Below, one piece after another: positions 16,756 to 23,623 of a DNA stretch of 64,000 nucleotides. Within the stretch, counting starts at the first letter, position 1, and every line of letters begins with the position of its first letter. The notes under the pieces were generated by a model. It did no database searches. It was not told the DNA's origin and saw only the letters and a program-made list of their open reading frames with translations. This DNA is from Streptomyces sp. ISL-1 (lineage in GTDB: Bacteria; Actinomycetota; Actinomycetes; Streptomycetales; Streptomycetaceae). The translations under genes were made by a program, and so were the position numbers. The stretch spans positions 62,001 to 126,000 of the forward strand of contig NZ_JAGGOI010000023.1 of assembly GCF_018614585.1 (NCBI RefSeq), read 5' to 3'.

Positions 16756-16919
16756 CGAACCCACCCCCGGCACAGGCGACATGCGCGATGCGCCGCGGCG
16801 CGAGCCGCGGTTCTCCGCCGACCTCACCGCGGCCGGCTCAAAACGACGGGGCTGCCGGGGTGGTCCGAGGGCCGCTGGTGCCCCGCGCGATCAGCTCAAG
16901 CGCCTATTCGGCGCCGAAG

Positions 16920-17801
16920 TCAGGGTGTCAGCACGCCGTCCAGAAATGGCTCGATCGCTGTTCGCCACCCCTCCGGCTGGTCGTAGTGCACCAGATGGCC
17001 CGCGTCCGCCACCTCCGCGTACTCGCCCCGCGGCAGGACCCTGACCATCTCCTGAGCCTCGGCGCGGCCCAACTCCCCGTCCAGGCCTCGCACCACTAGG
17101 GTCGGGCACTGGACTTGGGCCAGTTCCTCCCAGTGGGGGTCGTGAACCCACGTCTGGCGGGAGGTCAGCATCTGGCGACGGGAGAACACCGGGCGCCAGC
17201 CGTCGGCCCGTTCAGCCATTGCTTCTGCGAAGAATTCGCCACGGGATGGGCTGGGGCGCTCGACCCACGGATCGTCCTCGCCGAACCACTTCCGAACATC
17301 GGCCAGCGTCGCAAACGGGACCGGCCAGGAGCGGAACCAGTCCTCCCACTCGCGCTGCGAGGCCGCCCCCAGAGCCGAGGCGCGCATATCGCAGATGATC
17401 AGGGCCTGGACCAGGTCCGGGCGCTTGGCGGCCAGTTGCCATGCGGTGAGCGCGCCCATCGAGTGGCCGATCAGGGTCACCGGGGCGAGGCCCAGCTGCT
17501 CGATCGCGGCCTCGGCGTCGGCTACGTACGCCTCGCGGGTGAACGGACCCTCGGCCGGCTTGTCGCTGCGGCCGTGACCGCGCTGGTCAAGGGCGACCGC
17601 CCGGTGACGCTCCGCCAGCCAGCGGGCTGTGGACGCCCAGTGCGAGGCACGGCCCATCAGTCCATGAAGCAATAAGACCCCGGGCGCGGGGGCGTGTACA
17701 GCTTCGCCCGGCCCCTTGGGTGGATCTGCGAACTCCCAGGCAGCCAGGCGTACGCCGTCGGCTCCGGTTACGTCGATGCGCCGCACCATGTGGCCTGGCA
17801 C
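16920..17801 (-). CDS. Alpha/beta-hydrolase fold protein
   Basis: 293 residues from the GTG at 17801 (GGGGGAG seven bases upstream); an ATG at 17789 is possible, and the frame is open to 18323 without a credible earlier start. Motifs in order: LLLHGLMGRASHW oxyanion loop, ALDQRGHGRSDKP, nucleophile elbow GHSMGA, and the catalytic His in DAGHLVHYDQP. A lid region with WFRSWPVPFATLADVRKWFG lies between. This is the epoxide-hydrolase/haloperoxidase-like group; substrate cannot be told. No operon partner: downstream is the gene remnant, upstream a 600-base gap. Confidence 0.9.
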   Translation of the reverse strand: MPGHMVRRIDVTGADGVRLAAWEFADPPKGPGEAVHAPAPGVLLLHGLMGRASHWASTARWLAERHRAVALDQRGHGRSDKPAEGPFTREAYVADAEAAIEQLGLAPVTLIGHSMGALTAWQLAAKRPDLVQALIICDMRASALGAASQREWEDWFRSWPVPFATLADVRKWFGEDDPWVERPSPSRGEFFAEAMAERADGWRPVFSRRQMLTSRQTWVHDPHWEELAQVQCPTLVVRGLDGELGRAEAQEMVRVLPRGEYAEVADAGHLVHYDQPEGWRTAIEPFLDGVLTP

Positions 17802-18040
17802 CCCCTTCTCTCCCCCGGTGATCGAGACCGCGCCGAGCCCCTGTCGAGCTCGTGTCGAGTACCGCCAGACTATCGAACCTTTATTCGAAAATGCGCTTCT
17901 GGCGCGGAACACCCCTCGTTCGAGTGACCACGTCCAAGGATTGACAACCGTGGCCGGGGGGAGATTTTCAGCGGGAGGCGGGCCGCTCGGGGAAGACGGT
18001 CCGTGGGGATTGACCCTGGGAGCTCGGGGCTCCGGGTCAG

Positions 18041-18090
18041 CACAGGGGAGGACAGGCCCCGGCGCCGTTGGGCGCCGGGGCCCTCCTGTG
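18041..18090. terminator. Strong GC hairpin, possible terminator
   Basis: A perfect 12-bp stem, ggccccggcgcc (18055-18066) and ggcgccggggcc (18071-18082), closes a gttg loop and is flanked by a second imperfect stem (cacagg...cctgtg). It lies about 330 bases past the dmdR1 stop. No T-run follows, but Streptomyces terminators often lack one. The bases 17802-18040 hold only the hydrolase upstream region. Confidence 0.5.
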
Positions 18091-18300
18091 TGCACGGGGC
18101 GCCGTGCATGCCCTGGGCATACGGAGCTTGCTCGGCATGCGAGGCGGCCCGCCGGGCGTACGGGACCCGCCGGGCGTGAAGGGCATGCAGGGCACACCAG
18201 GCGCGCGGGACCCATTGGGCGTAGGGAGCACGCTGGGCGTACGGAATGCGCTGGGCGCGGTTCGCTGCGCGCGGAGCGTACGACGGGCGCATCACCCTGT
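18091..18300. repeat. Degenerate short-repeat region
   Basis: About 200 bases built of decayed copies of a 15-base unit around gggcgta(c/g)gg. Read on the + strand one frame is collagen-like (PPGVRDPPGVKGMQGTPGAR), read on the minus strand another gives repeated PYAQ. No Shine-Dalgarno or conserved domain supports either as a protein, so I treat it as repetitive intergenic DNA between the hydrolase and dmdR1. Confidence 0.5.
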
Positions 18301-18420
18301 TCCCTCCCCGGCCGTCGGGTCATACCTCAGCCACAGCGTGGCACGCGATTCGCCCGGGCGCTGCCATTCCGGACAGAAATCGACTACCGGCTGACAGAAA
18401 GCGAGGTGGCGGTTACCCGG

Positions 18421-19113
18421 CTACTGCTTGGCCACGAAGACATGAGACGCCACATCCGCCTGCAACTCCGCCGCCTCGCCGCTGCTGCCCACCAGCACCC
18501 CGCCCGCCGACTCCGTCACGCTCACCACCGAGCCGGGCTGCACGCCCGCCCGCCGCAGTGTGTACATCAGCTGGGCGTCCGTCTGGATCGGCTCTCCGAT
18601 ACGCCTTACGACCACGGTCTTGCCGTCCACGCCCGGATCCAGGTCCGCCAGCGACACCATGCCGTCGTCCAGGAACGGGTCGGCCTCCGCCTTCTCGCCC
18701 AGCTCTTCCAGGCCCGGGATCGGGTTGCCGTACGGCGACTCCGTGGGGTGGCGCAGCAGTTCCAGCACGCGCCGCTCCACCGCCTCGCTCATCACATGCT
18801 CCCAGCGACATGCCTCCGCGTGGACCTGCTCCCACTCCAGGCCGATCACGTCGACGAGCAGACACTCGGCGAGGCGGTGCTTGCGCATCACGCGCGTCGC
18901 CAGCCGCCGGCCCTCGTCGGTCAGCTCCAGGTGGCGGTCGCCTGCGACCGTCACCAAGCCGTCCCGTTCCATACGGGCCACGGTCTGGCTGACCGTCGGG
19001 CCGCTCTGGTCGAGTCGCTCGGCGATTCGGGCCCGCATGGGCACCACACCTTCCTCTTCCAGCTCGAGGATGGTGCGGAGATACATCTCCGTCGTGTCGA
19101 TCAGTCCGGACAT
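18421..19113 (-). CDS. dmdR1: DtxR/DmdR-family iron-dependent repressor
   Basis: 230 residues, the same length I recall for S. coelicolor DmdR1. N-terminal winged helix (SGLIDTTEMYLRTILELEEE, SGPTVSQTVARMERDGLV), then the metal-binding and dimerisation domain (HRLAECLLVDVIGLEW, HAEACRWEHVMSEAVERRV, with the ancillary- and primary-site Cys/His/Glu), then an SH3-like C-terminal domain from about residue 150. With Fe(II) it represses siderophore and iron-uptake genes. AGGGG precedes the ATG. It is divergent from a SIS-domain gene across 225 bases. In S. coelicolor dmdR1 overlaps an antiparallel gene (adm), and an open antisense frame also exists here. Confidence 0.9.
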   Translation of the reverse strand: MSGLIDTTEMYLRTILELEEEGVVPMRARIAERLDQSGPTVSQTVARMERDGLVTVAGDRHLELTDEGRRLATRVMRKHRLAECLLVDVIGLEWEQVHAEACRWEHVMSEAVERRVLELLRHPTESPYGNPIPGLEELGEKAEADPFLDDGMVSLADLDPGVDGKTVVVRRIGEPIQTDAQLMYTLRRAGVQPGSVVSVTESAGGVLVGSSGEAAELQADVASHVFVAKQ

Positions 19114-19129
19114 ACGTGCCCCTCGATGA
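18560..19129 (+). other. Antisense open frame over dmdR1 (possible adm-like ORF)
   Basis: An uninterrupted + strand frame lies opposite dmdR1; it can be read from 17716 to 19161 in one frame (481 residues) and from 18560 to 19129 in another (189 residues). In S. coelicolor an antiparallel gene, adm, overlapping dmdR1 has been described as affecting siderophore and antibiotic production (from memory). High-GC genes routinely show open antisense frames, so this is not strong evidence of coding. I see no clear Shine-Dalgarno for either frame. Confidence 0.2.
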
Positions 19130-19215
19130 GATCGTGCGCTGCGGCCCCGACTCAATTCTGACGCATCCCACTGACAAGCGTGCCGTGCCGGGGAAAGCCT
19201 GTCGGAGAGCCTGTA

Positions 19216-19241
19216 TTGACAGGGCAATGGTCCAGACCGCA
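19216..19241 (+). promoter_or_regulatory. TTGACA -35 element and DasR-like (dre) site before the SIS gene
   Basis: A perfect -35 hexamer TTGACA (19216-19221) is followed by AATGGTCCAGACCGCA (19226-19241). Twelve of 16 bases match the DasR operator consensus ACTGGTCTAGACCACT, including TGGTC and AGACC. The site would lie in the spacer and at the -10 position, where binding would block transcription. DasR is the GntR-family regulator of N-acetylglucosamine metabolism in Streptomyces. The site lies about 100 bases upstream of the SIS gene and also upstream of dmdR1. Confidence 0.6.
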
Positions 19242-19338
19242 ACGTGATCCGCGACACGGGTATTCCCGCCGAGTGCCAGGTTGTCGTTCCCCGCGTTGCC
19301 CGCGTACGCATCCATCCATCCTCCAGAAGGGCTCGGCG

Positions 19339-20094
19339 ATGAGCGAGAGCAAGCTGGCCGGTCAGTTCTTCGACGCCGCGATCGGTCTGCTGCAGCGCGT
19401 ACGGGACGAGGAGTCGGCGAACATCGCGGCCGCCGGGGCCACGATCGCCGACGCCGTCGCGGCGGGCGGGCGGCTCTTCGCCTTCGGCGCCGGGCACTCA
19501 TCGCTCGCCGCGCAGGACGTCGTCTACCGGGCCGGCGGCCTCGCCCTGATGAACCTGCTAGCCGTCCCCGGCGTCGTGGGCGTCGACGTCAGGCCGGCCA
19601 CGCTCGGCTCCGCGCTGGAGCGGGTGAACGGGCTCGCGGGGGCGGTCCTCGACTCCAGCCCGGCCAGGTCCGGCGACGTACTGGTGATCATCTCGCTGTC
19701 GGGGCGGAACGCGCTGCCGGTGGAGATGGCGATGAACGCGCGGGCGCTCGGGCTCAAGGTCATCGGCGTGACGTCGGTGGCGTACGCCCAGGAGACGAAG
19801 TCCCGGCATGTGTCCGGCACGTTCCTCAAGGACCACTGCGACATCGTGCTCGATTCGAAGATCGCGGTGGGGGACGCTGAGCTGACGCACGAGGGGATCG
19901 AGGCGCCGTTCGCGCCGGCGTCGACGGTCGTGACGAGCGCGCTGATGCAGGCGACGGTGGCGGCGGCGGCGGAGCGGTTGGTGGAGCGGGGAATCGAGCC
20001 GCCCCTGCTGAGGTCGGGGAATGTGGATGGGGGGCACGAGTGGAATGGGCGTGTGATGAGTGAGTACGGGGACCGGATCTTCTTCCACCACTAG
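19339..20094 (+). CDS. SIS-domain phosphosugar-binding protein (NagS-like)
   Basis: 251 residues, a single SIS domain. Visible parts: GRLFAFGAGHSSLAAQDVVY, RSGDVLVIISLSGRNALPVE (phosphate-binding SxS-type loop), ALGLKVIGVTS, and HEGIEAPFAPASTVVTSALM. AGAAGG lies 8 bases upstream of the ATG. Its place beside dmdR1 matches S. coelicolor SCO4393, which I recall as NagS, an enzyme acting on GlcNAc-6-phosphate and required for aminosugar toxicity; an isomerase or GlcNAc-6P etherase-like role is the cautious alternative. A DasR-like operator in its promoter supports an aminosugar link. Confidence 0.85.
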   Translation: MSESKLAGQFFDAAIGLLQRVRDEESANIAAAGATIADAVAAGGRLFAFGAGHSSLAAQDVVYRAGGLALMNLLAVPGVVGVDVRPATLGSALERVNGLAGAVLDSSPARSGDVLVIISLSGRNALPVEMAMNARALGLKVIGVTSVAYAQETKSRHVSGTFLKDHCDIVLDSKIAVGDAELTHEGIEAPFAPASTVVTSALMQATVAAAAERLVERGIEPPLLRSGNVDGGHEWNGRVMSEYGDRIFFHH

Positions 20095-20184
20095 TTCCCC
20101 ACCCCGCCCCTGCCCGGCTGTATCGATTTGCGGCTCCGCCGCGTGGGAGGGGGCGGACCCCTCCCACTGCACCACCACCCACGC

Positions 20185-20506
20185 CTCGGGGTGACCGGGT
20201 CTGTGGCATCGCTTCGGGGAGGGGCCGTGCAGGGTCGTCCCCGCAGGGGATCGGCGGCCGGACCCAGTGACCAATACGAACCCCGTTTCGCCGCCGACCG
20301 CGAGGAGTCAAGCCCGGAGGGGCCCGGAACCCCCGCACCTCAGGACTCGGGGTGACCGGGTCCAAGGCATGCCCCCGGGGAGGGGCCGTGCAGGGCCGTC
20401 CCCGCAGGGGATCGGCGGCCGAACCCAGTGATCAACACGAACCCCGTTTCGCCGCCGACCCCGAGGAGTCAAGCCCGGAGGGGCCCCGGAACCCGCACCC
20501 CACGCC
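20185..20506. repeat. 161-bp tandem duplication in intergenic DNA
   Basis: Two copies of a roughly 160-base block, starting at 20185 and 20346 (both ctcggggtgaccgggtc...), with about 90% identity by eye. Each contains a gggaggggccgtgcaggg segment, a cgaaccccgtttcgccgccgac segment and gagtcaagcccggagg. A smaller duplication follows: cgcaccccacgccaccggg occurs at about 20494 and 20541 (period 47). The region 20095-20610 between the SIS gene and the PAS gene shows no credible gene. Confidence 0.85.
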
Positions 20507-20610
20507 ACCGGGCAACCCCAGGCCCGCACCGCGGACCGCCCGCACCCCACGCCACCGGGCAACCAACAACCCGCACCCCCCCACGCGGCAGCGACCCGCC
20601 CCGCAGGCCC

Positions 20611-21996
20611 TCACTCCCTCCGCGTCACCGCCGCCAGGTCAAGCGCCGACGCCGTCAGAACCGCCATGCTCTCCGCGTATATCGCGTCCGGGCGTTCGAA
20701 CGGTGGGCGGCTTGCTCCGCGCAGGAATGTCACCACGCCCAGCGTCCGGCCCCTGCTCCGCAGCACCGTGCACAGCGCGTGCACCGCGTCCCGGGGCCAC
20801 TGACGCTCCGCCGCCCAGTCGCCGGCCGGCGCATTCTTGGGCGCGCTCGCGCGCACCGAGCCGTTGCGGTCGGCGGCCTGGAGCGCCGGGTGGCCCGATG
20901 GGTAGCGCGCCGGGATGCCGCCGCCCGCCACCGGGACGCACGGCCCCGGCGCGCCCGACGGTGTCGACGCCGCGCGGATCAGGCGTATGCCGTCCGGTTC
21001 CGCCAGGTCGATCAGCGCATGGTCCGCGAAGCCCGCCAGCGCGAAGTCCAGATACGCCGCCGCCGCCTCCATCGAGTCCTCGCACTCCGCGGCGGCCCGC
21101 CCCGCCCGGTGCAGCTGGCTCGACCGGAAGCGCAGCCGGTCCGCCTCCTGTTCGGCCAGCTTCGACTCGGTCACGTCGTGGAACAGCCACCCCACCCCGA
21201 GCGGCACCGGCTCCTCCGCCAGCGGTGAGGCCAGCCGCAGGAACCCGCTGCGCCAGCATCGCCGCCGCTCTCCCTCGGCCGTGCTCAGCGTCACCCACAA
21301 CTCCACGAGCCCCCGCGGCGCACCCTCCGCCAGCACATGGTGGAGCGCGCCCTCCAGTTCCTCGACGCCCTGGACGACCAGCTCACCGAGCGGCCGCCCC
21401 AGCGGAGACGTACGCCCCGCGCCGAGCGCGCGCGACGCATAGCTGTTGACGACGGTCGGCCGCAGGTCCACGTCGACCAGGACAACACCCCAGGACGCGT
21501 CCTCGAACAGCGCCTCGCTGAGCGCGATCGACCGCTCGAGGTCGATCTGGGCATGCACCTCGCTGAAGGCGCAGTACACCCCCGCCGGCTCGCCGTCCGC
21601 GCCGAGCACCCGCGCCGACTGGGTCCGTACGAGAACCCGCCCGCCGTCCTTGCGCAGCAGGGCGAACTCGTGGACCTGACGCCCCGGCGCGTCCATCGCG
21701 GCCATCAGCCGCCCCTGCACATCCTCGGCGTCGGCGGTCCGCACCGCCCACCCGGCGAACCCGCGCCGCCCCACGGCCTCCTCGGACGACCACCCGAGAA
21801 TCCGCTCGGCCTCGCGGTTCCAGTGCGTGATCCTGCCGTCGGCGTCGAACGCACAGAGCGCGGCGTCCATCCCGTCCAGCAACGCGGCAAGCAGCTCCGA
21901 CCCCGGAACCGTCACGGGCCCCACCGCACCCTTGCCCCCGGGCGCGGGCTCGTCAGGCCCGAGCGCATTGGTGGTCTCACTCCTGGAAGCACTCAT
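20611..21996 (-). CDS. PAS-PAS-GAF-like sensory protein without output domain
   Basis: 461 residues. A first PAS domain at about 33-150 (AFDADGRITHWNREAERILG, WAVRTADAEDVQGRLMAAMD), a second at about 160-285 (EDASWGVVLVDVDLRPTVVN, then GVGWLFHDVTESK), and a GAF-like C-terminus (about 290-455; LDFALAGFADHALIDLAEPD, TVLRSRGRTLGVVTFLRG). No PP2C/SpoIIE phosphatase, histidine kinase or GGDEF domain follows; the usual Streptomyces relatives carry a PP2C domain after this PAS/GAF array. The stop comes right after the GAF. It may work through a partner protein. It faces the small ORF at 22175 across a 178-base promoter region. Confidence 0.8.
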   Translation of the reverse strand: MSASRSETTNALGPDEPAPGGKGAVGPVTVPGSELLAALLDGMDAALCAFDADGRITHWNREAERILGWSSEEAVGRRGFAGWAVRTADAEDVQGRLMAAMDAPGRQVHEFALLRKDGGRVLVRTQSARVLGADGEPAGVYCAFSEVHAQIDLERSIALSEALFEDASWGVVLVDVDLRPTVVNSYASRALGAGRTSPLGRPLGELVVQGVEELEGALHHVLAEGAPRGLVELWVTLSTAEGERRRCWRSGFLRLASPLAEEPVPLGVGWLFHDVTESKLAEQEADRLRFRSSQLHRAGRAAAECEDSMEAAAAYLDFALAGFADHALIDLAEPDGIRLIRAASTPSGAPGPCVPVAGGGIPARYPSGHPALQAADRNGSVRASAPKNAPAGDWAAERQWPRDAVHALCTVLRSRGRTLGVVTFLRGASRPPFERPDAIYAESMAVLTASALDLAAVTRRE

Positions 21997-22156
21997 CCCG
22001 GACCCCCTGCAGGACGCCTCCGCGCACGCTGATGCACGTCAGATCATTCAACTGGAACGTGACGCAGGACACATAAGTTTCCGCAAAATCTTTGTACCCG
22101 CGAATAATCCGGTTGATCCTCGGTCTGCCGGTTCCTAAGGTGTGGGCCACACGGTG

Positions 22157-22170
22157 AAAGGAGGTGATCC
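22157..22170 (+). promoter_or_regulatory. Extended Shine-Dalgarno, 14 bases complementary to the 16S rRNA 3' end
   Basis: AAAGGAGGTGATCC is the full complement of the bacterial 16S 3' tail, far longer than the usual 4-6 base match. It ends 4 bases before a GTG that opens a 12-codon ORF. Confidence 0.75.
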
Positions 22171-22174
22171 GGAA

Positions 22175-22213
22175 GTGAAGTCATTTCGGATGCGTGAGGT
22201 GACTGCGGGCTGA
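22175..22213 (+). CDS. 12-codon peptide ORF behind ideal Shine-Dalgarno
   Basis: GTG start and TGA stop encode VKSFRMREVTAG. The 14-base Shine-Dalgarno at 22157-22170 makes translation very likely. Just after the stop come two short inverted repeats (cgggc...gcccg overlapping the stop, and gccgac/gtcggc near 22240-22257) and then the large inverted repeat at 22278-22338, so the peptide lies at the front of a structured transcript. It may be a leader peptide or a free small protein; I know no function. It is divergent from the PAS gene. Confidence 0.6.
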   Translation: MKSFRMREVTAG

Positions 22214-22277
22214 CGGCCCGTCGTCGCACTCTGTGTGCAGCCGACTGACCGTCGGCCGAAATTCCAAGCAGTCACCG

Positions 22278-22338
22278 ACCCGCGGGCTCGCCGGCACATC
22301 CGGCCGGCTCCTCTCCGGAGGAACCAGAGCCCGCGGGT
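22278..22338. terminator. Long inverted repeat, probable bidirectional terminator
   Basis: A perfect 12-bp pair, acccgcgggctc (22278-22289) and gagcccgcgggt (22327-22338), encloses smaller hairpins (gccgg/ccggc, cctctccggagg) and is followed on the right by tttctgcgttt. It lies between the 12-codon ORF (+) and the end of pdxH (-), so it can end both transcripts. Confidence 0.65.
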
Positions 22339-22382
22339 TTCTGCGTTTGCGAGCCCGGACCTCCCCGGCCAGAGGTCCCACC

Positions 22383-22441
22383 GGGCGTTTCCCCACCAGG
22401 CGTTTCCCCGCCAGGCGTTTCCCCGCCAGGCGTTTCCCGCC
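22383..22441. repeat. Four tandem copies of a 15-bp repeat
   Basis: The unit aggcgtttccccgcc recurs four times with few changes just downstream of the pdxH stop. It is outside pdxH; on the minus strand an overlapping frame would read GGETP repeats, but without support as a gene. Confidence 0.8.
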
Positions 22442-22476
22442 TGGCAGGCGCTACGGCCGAAGCGGGACGGCAGCTC

Positions 22477-23307
22477 TCAGGGTGAGAGGCGCTCGACCAG
22501 CCAGCCCGACTCCGTACGGACATACCGGAGCCGGTCGTGCAGCCGGTTCTCGTGGCCCTGCCAGAACTCCATCGTCTGCGGATCGATCCGGTAGCCGCCC
22601 CACTCCGGCGGCGCGGGGACCTGCTCCCCCTCCGGGTAGCGGGTCGCCAACTCCTCGTATCTGCACAGCAGTTCGTCGCGCGAAGCGATCACCGCCGACT
22701 GCTCGCTCGCCCATGCGCCGAGCTGCGACCCATGCGGACGGCTGCGGAAGTACGCGGCGGTCTCGTCCCGTCCGATACGGGACGCGACGCCCGTCACGAT
22801 GACCTGGCGGGCCAGCGGATGCCAGGGGAAGAGCAGCGAGATGTACGGATTGGCGGCGAGCTCGCGGCCCTTGCGGGAGTCGTAGTTGGTGTAGAAGACG
22901 AAGCCGCGCGCGTCGAACTGCTTCAGCAGCACGGTGCGCGAGGACGGGCGTCCTTCGGGAGTGGCGGTGGAGACGATCATGGCGTTCGGCTCGTGCAGAC
23001 CGCCGGACGCGGCGTCCCTGAACCAGCGGGCGAACTGGTCCATGGGGTCGGCGGCCAGATCCGTCTCCAGGAGGGGGGTGGAGCGGTACTGCTCCCGCAT
23101 GACGGCAGGGTCGTGCGAGGCGGCTTCAGGATCCGGGATGGCAGCTTCCGGGTCCGGAACAGCGGCTTCCGCGCCGGCTTCGAGGTCCGGGACAGCGGCT
23201 CCGGAGGCGGCGGGATCCGGGACGGGGCCGGCGGGGGCAGCCGGGTCGGGGACGGCGGCGGGGTCCGGGACGACGCGTCCCAGCGCGGCGAGATCGTGGT
23301 CGGTCAC
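22477..23307 (-). CDS. pdxH: Pyridoxamine/pyridoxine 5'-phosphate oxidase PdxH with repetitive N-terminal extension
   Basis: 276 residues from the GTG at 23307 (VTDHDLAALGRV). The enzyme core runs from about residue 65 (VMREQYRSTPLLETDLAADP) to the end, with FMN/PLP-binding motifs SSRTVLLKQFDARGFVFYTN, YDSRKGRELAAN, EWGGYRIDPQTMEFWQG and RLHDRLRY. It oxidises PNP or PMP to PLP with O2 and FMN, in the cytoplasm. Bacterial PdxH is usually 215-235 residues; here residues 10-58 are a tandem Val-Pro-Asp-Pro-Ala repeat, which accounts for the extra length and is probably disordered. Divergent from citrate synthase. Confidence 0.93.
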   Translation of the reverse strand: MTDHDLAALGRVVPDPAAVPDPAAPAGPVPDPAASGAAVPDLEAGAEAAVPDPEAAIPDPEAASHDPAVMREQYRSTPLLETDLAADPMDQFARWFRDAASGGLHEPNAMIVSTATPEGRPSSRTVLLKQFDARGFVFYTNYDSRKGRELAANPYISLLFPWHPLARQVIVTGVASRIGRDETAAYFRSRPHGSQLGAWASEQSAVIASRDELLCRYEELATRYPEGEQVPAPPEWGGYRIDPQTMEFWQGHENRLHDRLRYVRTESGWLVERLSP

Positions 23308-23623
23308 GGGGCCATCCTGCCGCAGAGGCCGAGTTTGCCCGGCACGGAGTGCCGTTAATCCTGCCGGCCCGAAATGGGGCAGTGTGCCGGATGTCACGCT
23401 TCCCCGCATCAGCCGGACCGGCCAAAATCTTGGGTCGGGGCTCTGTGCCCTCCCTACAGCAGGGGATATCGTGCCTGCCTCCCGGCGGTCGGGTGACCAC
23501 CAGCCGCACGGGGCATCACCGGGGTGGCCGATCCGCACCGACCGCCCGACACCGACCCGCACAGACCCACGCCGACCCCCAGGCCGACCCACGCCTGTCG
23601 CACACATCTCGAGGAGCCGCCTG

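Noticed and set aside
20185..20506. Tandem 161-bp units as a CRISPR array or tRNA pair
   Set aside because: Only two long copies with no spacer structure, and no cloverleaf could be drawn.
20352..21449. 365-codon + strand frame over the tandem duplication and PAS gene
   Set aside because: Pro/Ser/Arg low complexity; opposite strand holds the PAS domains.
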